Assembly (NCBI GenBank): GCA_030598645.1
Contig: JAUVPN010000185.1
Span: 1 to 5,747, forward strand
Length of the DNA: 5,747 bases
Reading direction: 5' to 3'
Source: Hyphomicrobium sp.
GTDB taxonomy: Bacteria > Pseudomonadota > Alphaproteobacteria > Rhizobiales > Hyphomicrobiaceae
In this document: piece by piece, positions 1 to 4,888 of the stretch
How the letters are laid out: each line of letters starts with the position of its first letter
Numbering within the stretch: the first letter of the stretch is position 1
Position numbers and translations under genes: made by a program
The notes under the pieces: model-generated
Seen by the model: the letters and a program-made list of their open reading frames with translations, nothing else
What the model was told of the DNA's origin: nothing
Databases searched by the model: none

Positions 1-385
1 CGTCGATCTTGTCGAGGAACTTCTCGGCCCAATCATAGAATTGGTCTGGATCATAATCGATATTTGGAATGTCAGACCAGCCGTGGCCTGGGTAGTCGAC
101 TGCATACACTGTGAAGTGTTTTTGCAGCTCGGGGATCATATTTTCATAGATGTCGAGCTGCGTGCGCAATGTATGGAACAGGACAAGGTTCGGACCAGCG
201 CCGGCCTTGATATAGCGAACTTTGACGCCGTCAAGATCGGTGTGCTGAATGCTCAGGTCTGGGGCCCACGCAAGCTTCTCGGGCTCAGACGGTTTTGTGC
301 GCAATCCTTCAATGGCGAAAGAGACCAGCCACAGCGCGACCCCAACCACGACAAATAAGACAAGCGCTCGGATCAGAATGCGCAT
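1..385 (-). CDS. Membrane-anchored alpha/beta-fold hydrolase, N-terminal part (runs off left edge)
   Basis: Reading the minus strand from the ATG at 385-383 gives 128 residues with no stop before the window edge, so the C-terminal part is missing. Residues 5-25 are a hydrophobic segment after MRILIR, which I read as a signal anchor or uncleaved signal peptide that places the enzyme at the inner membrane or in the periplasm. An alpha/beta-hydrolase core follows: a first strand with DGVKVRYIKAG (52-62), the strand PNLVLFH (65-71), a helix with ENMIPELQKHF (81-91), then VYAVDYPGHGWSDIP (93-107), the typical strand 4 and D-x-x-G-x-G-x-S segment. The usual HGxxG oxyanion motif is replaced by HTLRTQLD (71-78). 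The nucleophile elbow and the catalytic Asp and His lie beyond the edge, so the substrate is unknown. A GGGAG ribosome site (392-396) lies 6 nt before the ATG and fixes the start. The bactofilin gene is upstream on the same strand, 265 bp away. Confidence 0.92.
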   Translation of the reverse strand, partial: MRILIRALVLFVVVGVALWLVSFAIEGLRTKPSEPEKLAWAPDLSIQHTDLDGVKVRYIKAGAGPNLVLFHTLRTQLDIYENMIPELQKHFTVYAVDYPGHGWSDIPNIDYDPDQFYDWAEKFLDKID

Positions 386-650
386 GGGCCACTCCCGCTA
401 GGCTGCCAGCACCACGTCTGAGCCAGGGTTCAGCCTGACCTGCCCCAGTTGGCGATACCAGTTCCCAATTTAAAATTCGGCCGTCAATCGCCCGTGCATG
501 GACAGGCTGGAGCGCAGCGTAGGCTAAGGCGGATGCTACCGGCAAGGACGTCTTTGAAGGAAAAAGGGTGACATCACTGATACACGCTTAAATGTCCGCT
601 TCGGGTCAAAAGCAGACATCGACGCGTGCACCAGGGACGTCCGCTCCCAA
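386..650. other. Intergenic region between bactofilin and anchored hydrolase
   Basis: This 265-bp stretch separates two minus-strand genes and should hold the end of the bactofilin transcript and the promoter of the hydrolase. It contains the ribosome site of the hydrolase (GGGAG, 392-396), an AT-rich patch near 467-477, and an inverted repeat at 592-619. A TTGACG hexamer is readable on the minus strand (487-482), but no good -10 box lies 16-18 bp downstream of it, so I do not call a promoter. A short open frame on the minus strand overlaps the hydrolase start and looks non-coding. Confidence 0.5.
592..619. repeat. Imperfect inverted repeat, 10-bp arms (ATGTCCGCTT / AAGCAGACAT)
   Basis: The left arm ATGTCCGCTT (592-601) and right arm AAGCAGACAT (610-619) pair with one mismatch around an 8-nt loop CGGGTCAA. 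From memory, the wording 'ATGTCCGCTT..GGGTCAAAAGCGGACAT' is a dispersed element common in Bradyrhizobium-type genomes; I cannot verify this here. It lies about 32 bp past the bactofilin stop in that gene's direction of transcription, so it could act as a transcript end, but only TTTAA rather than a proper T-run follows the stem on the minus strand. Confidence 0.5.
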
Positions 651-1244
651 CTAGGGATTGATGTGCGGCGAAGTCGGGTGCTTTAAGCCGAGACTTGTCT
701 CGTCGTCGTACCCCTCAAAGGGGACCACCTGGCGATTATCTGCGCTAGACTGTCTTGCGATGGCGTCGGCGTCGAGAATGGGCATTAGCTCGTTTGGGTC
801 TTTGGCTCGCTGTACGCGGCCGTCGAACACCGCCCCTTGGGAGATGGATAACGTTTGGTGCACGATATCACCTTCGACCTGTGCCGTGTCGTGCAGCGTG
901 ATGGTTAGGGCTCGGATGGAGCCACGTACGTCGCCGAGTACGTCTATTCGCTCTGCGCAAACCCTGCCGGTGACCGAGCCGTCCTTGCTAATGACTACAT
1001 GCTTGCCGTGCACGTCACCACAGACGTGGCCATCGACTTGAAGCTTGTTCTGAGAAATGATCGTGATCTGTTGGCCAAGGAGGGTGAGGTCGCTGCCGAT
1101 CACGGAAGTACCCGCTACGGCGTGGGTATCAACGGGCAAAGCGCTATTTCGAGCCGATGCATGACCCTGTGGGTCAGAGTGCGCTGGAAGGCTAGGTGGC
1201 GTCCGAAAATTTGATTGGGGCTTGTTGGCGTCGTTGCTGAACAC
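651..1244 (-). CDS. Bactofilin family (polymer-forming cytoskeletal) protein
   Basis: This 197-residue protein has the bactofilin architecture: a polar, Pro/Ser-rich disordered N-tail (1-44), a central beta-helical domain (about 46-147) and a polar C-tail (148-197). The core shows regularly spaced short beta rungs with Gly turns: TSVIGSDLTLLG (46-57), KLQVDGHVCGDVHGK (67-81), GSVTGRVCAERIDVLGDVRGSI (89-110), AQVEGDIVHQTLSISQGAVFDGRVQR (121-146, written here only as landmarks). Bactofilins polymerise without nucleotide into filaments, often at the inner membrane, and scaffold envelope or morphogenesis enzymes. No transmembrane helix is visible. The start is GTG at 1244-1242 with GGAGG 6 nt upstream. 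No M23 peptidase gene, a frequent bactofilin partner, is next to it. The gene is divergent from the DUF502 gene. Confidence 0.92.
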   Translation of the reverse strand: MFSNDANKPQSNFRTPPSLPAHSDPQGHASARNSALPVDTHAVAGTSVIGSDLTLLGQQITIISQNKLQVDGHVCGDVHGKHVVISKDGSVTGRVCAERIDVLGDVRGSIRALTITLHDTAQVEGDIVHQTLSISQGAVFDGRVQRAKDPNELMPILDADAIARQSSADNRQVVPFEGYDDETSLGLKHPTSPHINP

Positions 1245-1250
1245 GTCGCA

Positions 1251-1255
1251 CCTCC
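1251..1255 (-). promoter_or_regulatory. Ribosome binding site GGAGG that fixes the GTG start of the bactofilin gene
   Basis: On the minus strand the bases read GGGAGGTGCGAC-GTG. GGAGG complements the 16S anti-SD perfectly and is 6 nt from the GTG. There is no in-frame ATG close by to compete, so the non-ATG start is well supported. Confidence 0.8.
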
Positions 1256-1355
1256 CGCGCTATGGCGTTTTGACTAAGGCAAAAGCAAAGGTGTTACTCC
1301 GTCCCGAAAGCGCATCGCAAATCCGCGGTGACATTTTGTTCTAATCCGCAACTTG

Positions 1356-1369
1356 GTGGATGGATCCAC
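1356..1369. promoter_or_regulatory. Perfect dyad GTGGAT-GG-ATCCAC, candidate operator
   Basis: Two perfect 6-bp arms are separated by GG; outside them lie TTG on the left and AA on the right, giving a nearly symmetric TTG(G)TGGAT..ATCCACAA. The centre (1362.5) is about 118 bp from each of the two divergent start codons. Such short-spaced dyads are typical of sites for dimeric helix-turn-helix regulators (GntR-like sites often look similar), but no regulator gene is in the window. The operator role is inference. Confidence 0.4.
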
Positions 1370-1479
1370 AACATTTATTGGCCGTTCGACGCAAAAGCGG
1401 GGACATAACTGATGCGATTCCAATTAAGTGCCATAAGCGAACATACGGCGGGGTGAGGTGGATGGGAGGAGCATGAACC

Positions 1480-2085
1480 ATGAAAAGATTAGCATCCGGC
1501 ATCCGCACCAACATTATCTATGGAGCTATTGCCCTGTTGCCGGTTGCCGTCCTGGTTTACGTCCTCGTCAAACTTTTCGGCTTTCTGAAAAAACTCTCCG
1601 CGCCGCTGCTGCCCTATTTGGGCGCAAACCCCTATTTAGACACGCTGTTGCTCGTGCTTCTCACGGTCCTCATCCTTCTGGGCCTCTGTTATATCTTTGG
1701 TGCGCTCATCAACACGCAGATAGGCGCCTTGTCCTTCAAAAGGATCGAGAAGAAGGCTCGCGATATCATCCCCGGATATGAAATTATTGAGAGCCTTCTG
1801 CGTGGCATGGCTGGAAACAAGATGTCCTATTCTCCAGCCCTAATTGCTCTTTCCGGGCCAGGAACCGCAGTACTTGGTTTTGTTATGGAAGATGACGGTG
1901 ATGAGTACCTTACTGTTTTTGTCCCGACGGCCCCGGTGATGACCGTGGGATCCATCCACGTGGTGGAGCGGTCGCGTGTCCGACTAATCGAGGGGTCGAG
2001 CATGGGCGCAGCGAATTGCATCACCCAATGGGGTTTGGGTGTGAAAGAATTTAGGGGTGCGGTTACCCCGCCAAAAATTTCATAG
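1480..2085 (+). CDS. DUF502 family inner-membrane protein
   Basis: The 201-residue product matches the DUF502 layout and usual length (about 200 aa): a short basic N-terminus (MKRLASGIRTN), transmembrane helix 1 with an internal Pro (about 12-34), a loop, transmembrane helix 2 (about 54-77), a basic stretch KRIEKKARDIIPGYE (87-101) and a C-terminal soluble domain. The domain has the family's hallmark segment VFVPTAPVMTVGSIHVV (146-162), where many relatives have VPTTPNPTSG; here that Pro-rich turn is altered to PTAPVMTVG. The biochemical function of DUF502 is not established. The start is ATG 1480 with GGGAGGAG (1464-1471) 8 nt upstream; an ATG at 1473 is out of frame. It is divergent from the bactofilin gene, and a hairpin pair overlaps its 3' end. 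I am sure of the family, not of the role. Confidence 0.88.
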   Translation: MKRLASGIRTNIIYGAIALLPVAVLVYVLVKLFGFLKKLSAPLLPYLGANPYLDTLLLVLLTVLILLGLCYIFGALINTQIGALSFKRIEKKARDIIPGYEIIESLLRGMAGNKMSYSPALIALSGPGTAVLGFVMEDDGDEYLTVFVPTAPVMTVGSIHVVERSRVRLIEGSSMGAANCITQWGLGVKEFRGAVTPPKIS

Positions 2086-2101
2086 AAATCTTAGTTTTGG
2101 C
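2054..2101 (+). terminator. Tandem hairpins over the stop of the DUF502 gene, weak terminator candidate
   Basis: Hairpin A is GGGGT (2054-2058), loop GCGGTT, ACCCC (2065-2069), directly followed by GCCAAAAATTT. Hairpin B begins at the next base: GCCAAAA (2070-2076) pairs with TTTTGGC (2095-2101), and inside it ATTTC (2077-2081) pairs with GAAAT (2085-2089) around ATA, leaving a CTTAG bulge. The stop codon TAG is at 2083-2085, inside hairpin B. There is no clean T-run after either stem, so efficient intrinsic termination is uncertain. Confidence 0.35.
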
Positions 2102-2418
2102 TCATAAGTAGGCGTCACGTCTTAGGTCAGAATTGTCTGCTTTTCAGCCAAGAGGAAATACATTGCAGCAAGCAAAAATTCCTGACCGCGGGCACATGGG
2201 CGGCAGCTCCAAGCAGACCTTGGCTCAATTTCTACAGGCCGGATGAGTTGACCGGTGTCGATGCAGAATAGCCTTGATGAAGTGTTTTGCCTTGCGGACC
2301 CGCTCCGTGTTTTACAGGGGACGTCATATGCCACCCGTTGCGACGTGCAGGGCTCTGCACCAACAAGGTCGGATGAGGTGTCGCGACCACTTCTGGCGTA
2401 TTTGAGTAGGTAAGAGGA
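2086..2418. other. 333-bp gene-free stretch between DUF502 and hydrolase genes
   Basis: No open frame here has both a start with a ribosome site and a recognisable product. A minus-strand frame stays open from inside the hydrolase gene down to 2122 but gives low-complexity, Arg/Ser/Cys-rich sequence typical of an antisense shadow. A 26-codon plus-strand frame (2329-2409) lacks a good ribosome site. The second half holds a nested stem at 2337-2387 just ahead of the hydrolase start. The hydrolase promoter must lie here, but I cannot place it. Confidence 0.5.
2337..2387 (+). promoter_or_regulatory. Nested stem in the hydrolase leader
   Basis: GTTGCGAC (2337-2344) pairs with GTCGCGAC (2380-2387) over 8 bp with one G-U wobble. 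Immediately inside the left arm, GTGCAG (2345-2350) and CTGCAC (2355-2360) form a perfect 6-bp stem on a GGCT loop, so the two helices can stack. The structure ends 31 nt before the hydrolase ATG. It does not match a riboswitch class I know; a regulatory role is inference. Confidence 0.3.
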
Positions 2419-3339
2419 ATGATAGCCGCGCGGCGAAGTGACGTTGAATTCCAAAGCCAAGGCGTTACGTGCCGGGCTTGGTTGTACGTTCCGGATGCGA
2501 GCGCGACGCGGCCTGCCCCGTGTATTGTCATGGCACACGGTCTTGGCGGCACCCGCGACGCCGGTCTCGAACCGTATGCCGAATGTTTCGTCGATGCCGG
2601 CTTCTTTGTTCTGTTGTTTGACTACCGGTACCTCGGCGCCAGCGACGGCGAACCACGCCAGCTTATATCGATTTCGCGGCAGCTCGAAGACTGGACCTCG
2701 GCGATCGAATTTGCTCGCCGCGTGGAAGGAGTAGATCCCCACCGCATCGCGTTGTGGGGGTCCTCGTTCTCAGGTGGACATGTGCTAGTCGTTGCAGCCA
2801 AGGATCGGCAGATAGCTGCGGTCTCGGCGCAATGTCCGATGATGGACGGCGCCGCAAGCGTATGGATGGTGGGGCAATACGCTGGGCCGGGAGCTATTTT
2901 GCGGCTTGGACGCGCCGCTATCATTGACGCGCAACGTTCTCTTGTTGGCAAGGAACCCTATTATGTCCCCTTGGTCGCGCCGCCGGGACGGATTGCGGCC
3001 ATGGCTAGCCACGATGCTTACACAGGTTTTGGCGCCATTGTTCCGCCTGAGTGGCGAAACGAAGTGGCCGCGCGACTCTTTTTGACGATGCCTTTCTATC
3101 GGCCGGTCCGTTATGCGAGATCGGTCGGATGTCCAGCTCTTATCATTGCTTGCATGGAAGACAGCGTGGCTTCGTCGCGGGCGGCAGTGGATGCGGCGGC
3201 TCGCATGGGCGAACAAGCTCGATTGGTTAAGCTGCCCATCGGGCATTTCGATGTCTATACCGGCGAGTGGTTTCAACGTTCGAGCCAAGAGCAAGTGTCG
3301 TTTTTTAGCGCGCACCTGCACTCCAGGAAACGAACCTAA
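2419..3339 (+). CDS. Alpha/beta hydrolase, dienelactone-hydrolase / S15 peptidase-like
   Basis: This complete 306-residue serine hydrolase has no signal peptide and is probably cytoplasmic. The visible order is an N-terminal strand pair (VEFQSQGVTCRAWLYVPD, 9-26), the oxyanion strand IVMAHGLGGTRD (36-47), FDYRYLGASDGEPR (67-80), the nucleophile elbow ALWGSSFSGGH (111-121) with Ser116 the likely nucleophile, an insertion or lid of about 100 residues (138-235), then LIIACMEDSVAS (241-252) with Asp248 and LPIGHFDVY (272-280) with His276 completing the triad. The elbow reads G-S-S-F-S-G-G rather than strict GxSxG, which I recall from relatives in this group. The substrate cannot be told; ester or amide hydrolysis is the safe claim. 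An in-frame TAG at 2407 rules out an upstream start; AAGAGG touches the ATG too closely, so AGTAGG about 8 nt upstream is the better ribosome site. It stands alone, with large gaps on both sides. Confidence 0.92.
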   Translation: MIAARRSDVEFQSQGVTCRAWLYVPDASATRPAPCIVMAHGLGGTRDAGLEPYAECFVDAGFFVLLFDYRYLGASDGEPRQLISISRQLEDWTSAIEFARRVEGVDPHRIALWGSSFSGGHVLVVAAKDRQIAAVSAQCPMMDGAASVWMVGQYAGPGAILRLGRAAIIDAQRSLVGKEPYYVPLVAPPGRIAAMASHDAYTGFGAIVPPEWRNEVAARLFLTMPFYRPVRYARSVGCPALIIACMEDSVASSRAAVDAAARMGEQARLVKLPIGHFDVYTGEWFQRSSQEQVSFFSAHLHSRKRT

Positions 3340-3785
3340 AATTGATATTGCGCTGAATCACATCGACGAGGTGGCCTATCCCCTAAAAGGGTCCATGCCA
3401 ATTCAGCTGGTAGGGTTTTATGGAACTGGCATGGAGACGAACGTCGCGTGTAATTCAGAATGGCCATTCCGCCAAAGCGATAACAGGTCCCCTATTAGGA
3501 TTCTCGATGGTCCGTTGTTAGTCTACGACGTCGGCTTTAGGTCGGAAGCAGGCGTGGCAACTTCGTCAGAGATAGTCGCTTAAACCCAGCAGCAGACCTC
3601 ATTGCGCTTCGCTCGGATGTGTCCGTCTGGCTCCAAAGTCGATGTTGTCGCTCGCCTCTGGTCAGGCTTAGCCTGCGCTCTAGTCCGCTCAGAGGCTTAT
3701 GATCAAACACCCGGTGCCAACTTAATGGAAGCGGTCTCGCTAAGTTGGGGGAGTTTGGCTTCGTGCAGCAAACGGTAGCGATACA
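3340..3785. other. 446-bp gene-free stretch with several inverted repeats
   Basis: No gene is supportable here. A plus-strand frame from ATG 3395 to TAA 3583 could encode 62 residues, but its ATG lies in the arm of an inverted repeat, AAAAGGG is only 3 nt away, third-codon positions show no GC bias, and I recognise nothing in the product. The stretch contains an inverted repeat (3392-3435), a small dyad GACG-AA-CGTC (3436-3445) and a 12-bp perfect palindrome (3458-3469). Around 3618-3650 is wording loosely similar to the 592-619 repeat. It should also hold the protease promoter, which I could not locate. Confidence 0.5.
3392..3435. repeat. Inverted repeat, 13-bp arms with one mismatch
   Basis: TCCATGCCAATTC (3392-3404) pairs with GAACTGGCATGGA (3423-3435), leaving an 18-nt loop; the only mismatch is A3401 against C3426. 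It lies about 55 bp after the hydrolase stop and is directly followed by the dyad GACGAACGTC. No T-run follows, so it is not a classic intrinsic terminator. It could protect the hydrolase mRNA 3' end or be part of a small structured RNA. Confidence 0.45.
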
Positions 3786-4613
3786 ATGTCATTCGACTTC
3801 TCATCGATCATCTTCATCGTTTTTGTGATCATGGCCTTGCAGCCCTTGTTAATGGGTCGTTGGTACACGCTGCGACGCGCGCAAGCGATTCGGGCGATCG
3901 AGAGCAAGCACGGGACACGCGTTATCACGATGATCCATCGTCAAGAGAAGCGTAGCCTTTTCGGTTTTGCGGTTCCGCAGCACATTGACCTGGAGGATGC
4001 CCAGACCGTCATAGCTGCGATTAAGGAAACGCCTGACGACATTCCAATCGACCTTATTATTCATACGCCCGGCGGCCTTGTGTTGGCAGCGATGCAAATC
4101 GCCCGTGCAGTGGAATCGCATCCCGCTAAGGTAACCGTCTATGTTCCAGTTTATGCGATGTCGGGCGGAACATTGATTGCGCTTGCCGCGGATGAGATCA
4201 TCCTGGGAGAATTCTCGGTACTCGGTCCCATTGATCCACAAATTCTCGGGTTTCCGGCCGCAGGCATCGTAAGAGCGCGTGACGCGAAGCCAGTTGCCGA
4301 GGTTTTTGACCTCACGCTTGTTCTAGCCGACGTAAGCGAAAAGGCGGTTGCCCAGGTTAAGGAAGGGGCGGTCGAATTATTGACGCCGCGGTTGGAGCAA
4401 GCAAAGGCGGCGACTATTGCCGAAAAGCTAGCGGGTGGACATTGGACACACGACTACGCGCTAACTGCTACCGAAGCGAGCGCACTCGGCCTTCCCGTAA
4501 AAGTCGATATGCCGCTCCAAATTATGGAATTCATGAAGCTCTATCCTCAACCCGTTCAACGATCCAGTGTCGAATACCTTCCAATCGATATCCCCCGTCA
4601 CCGGCGTGTTTGA
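3786..4613 (+). CDS. SDH-family Clp-fold serine protease, membrane-anchored
   Basis: The 275-residue product fits the SDH_sah family (Clp/crotonase fold, related to SppA and NfeD-type proteases). Residues 5-24 form a hydrophobic N-terminal anchor, followed by a basic stretch WYTLRRAQAIRAIE (26-39). The protease core shows the strand RVITMIHRQE (45-54), the helix DLEDAQTVIAAI (68-79), DLIIHTPGG (89-97) as the oxyanion loop, VYVPVYAMSGGTLIALAAD (118-136) with Ser126 the likely nucleophile at the helix start, and EFSVLGPIDPQ (142-152), a family signature whose Asp150 may be catalytic. The C-terminal SVEYLP (261-266) also fits the family. Such proteases are thought to cut membrane or membrane-proximal proteins. 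The start ATG 3786 has no good Shine-Dalgarno (GGTAG only); an in-frame TAA at 3741 with no ATG/GTG/TTG in between leaves no upstream choice. The HdeD gene follows 275 bp downstream. Confidence 0.92.
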   Translation: MSFDFSSIIFIVFVIMALQPLLMGRWYTLRRAQAIRAIESKHGTRVITMIHRQEKRSLFGFAVPQHIDLEDAQTVIAAIKETPDDIPIDLIIHTPGGLVLAAMQIARAVESHPAKVTVYVPVYAMSGGTLIALAADEIILGEFSVLGPIDPQILGFPAAGIVRARDAKPVAEVFDLTLVLADVSEKAVAQVKEGAVELLTPRLEQAKAATIAEKLAGGHWTHDYALTATEASALGLPVKVDMPLQIMEFMKLYPQPVQRSSVEYLPIDIPRHRRV

Positions 4614-4888
4614 TATACATGGTCCGTAGAAGAGATGTTCATCGCCGTTCTTCGTAGGACGATGTTCGGTTTTCGGCTCACTATTCTTTCAGCTAGAGCC
4701 GAGTGCCCGCAGCGCTGATATCGCCCGGCCCGGCGGCCCATGGTGTTGCCACCAGTCGTTAGTTCAGCTTACGCTGTGCGCCAGCCGGAGGGGCATTGGT
4801 GGCTGCCACCGTATCTGGCAGTGAGTGAATTGAGACACTGAACAAAACCCACAATAAGCAACGCCATCGCACATATGGGAGAGACGCA
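4614..4888. promoter_or_regulatory. Structured intergenic/leader region before the HdeD gene
   Basis: No gene is visible. After the protease stop, TCGGCTC (4673-4679) pairs perfectly with GAGCCGA (4696-4702) around a 16-nt loop; no T-run follows, so at best it is a weak transcript end. TGGTG/CACCA stems lie around 4740-4753. Nearer the HdeD gene, two overlapping hairpins compete: GGTGG-CTG-CCACC (4798-4810) and CTGCCA (4803-4808) with TGGCAG (4816-4821). They share CTGCCA bases, so only one can form at a time. The HdeD ribosome site GGGAGAG is at 4877-4883. Confidence 0.45.

Larger units (their letters stand above)
1245..1479. promoter_or_regulatory. Divergent promoter region, bactofilin / DUF502 genes
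   Basis: This 235-bp region must drive transcription in both directions. I find no convincing sigma-70 pair: TTGGCC (1378-1383) is followed by CATAAC (1404-1409) at a spacing of 20 bp, which is too long. I also looked for the GGAAC-N16/17-GTT stress-sigma (EcfG) pattern and did not find it. Its clearest element is the dyad at 1356-1369. Both flanking genes have strong purine-rich ribosome sites (1251-1255 minus; 1464-1471 plus). Confidence 0.6.

Noticed and set aside
41..358. 105-residue plus-strand open frame
   Set aside because: It lies antisense to the anchored hydrolase, which has clear family motifs and a good ribosome site; the product resembles nothing.
309..545. 78-residue minus-strand open frame upstream of the anchored hydrolase
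   Set aside because: It overlaps the hydrolase start out of frame, is Ala/Arg-rich and has no recognisable domain.
658..1041. 127-residue plus-strand open frame
   Set aside because: Antisense shadow of the bactofilin gene with Ser/Thr/Cys-rich composition.
1378..1409. TTGGCC / CATAAC as a sigma-70 promoter for the DUF502 gene
   Set aside because: The spacing is 20 bp and each box matches the consensus at only four of six positions.
561..1413. Similar 21-nt segments at 561-581 and 1393-1413 (17 of 21 identical, around GACAT-ACTGAT)
   Set aside because: Among all pairs of positions in the window, matches of this quality are expected many times by chance.
2329..2409. 26-codon plus-strand frame that could be a leader peptide
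   Set aside because: No good ribosome site at proper spacing and no run of one amino acid; length is within chance.
2122..2742. 206-residue minus-strand open frame spanning the gap before the hydrolase
   Set aside because: More than half is antisense to the hydrolase N-terminus; composition is Arg/Ser/Cys-rich and no domain is visible in the part unique to the gap.
2785..3321. 178-residue minus-strand open frame
   Set aside because: Complete antisense overlap with the hydrolase; His/Arg/Ser-rich shadow composition.
3113..3583. 156-residue plus-strand frame overlapping the hydrolase end, or its 62-residue part from ATG 3395
   Set aside because: The first half is out of frame inside the hydrolase; the second half has no third-position GC bias, a ribosome site only 3 nt from the ATG, and no family resemblance.
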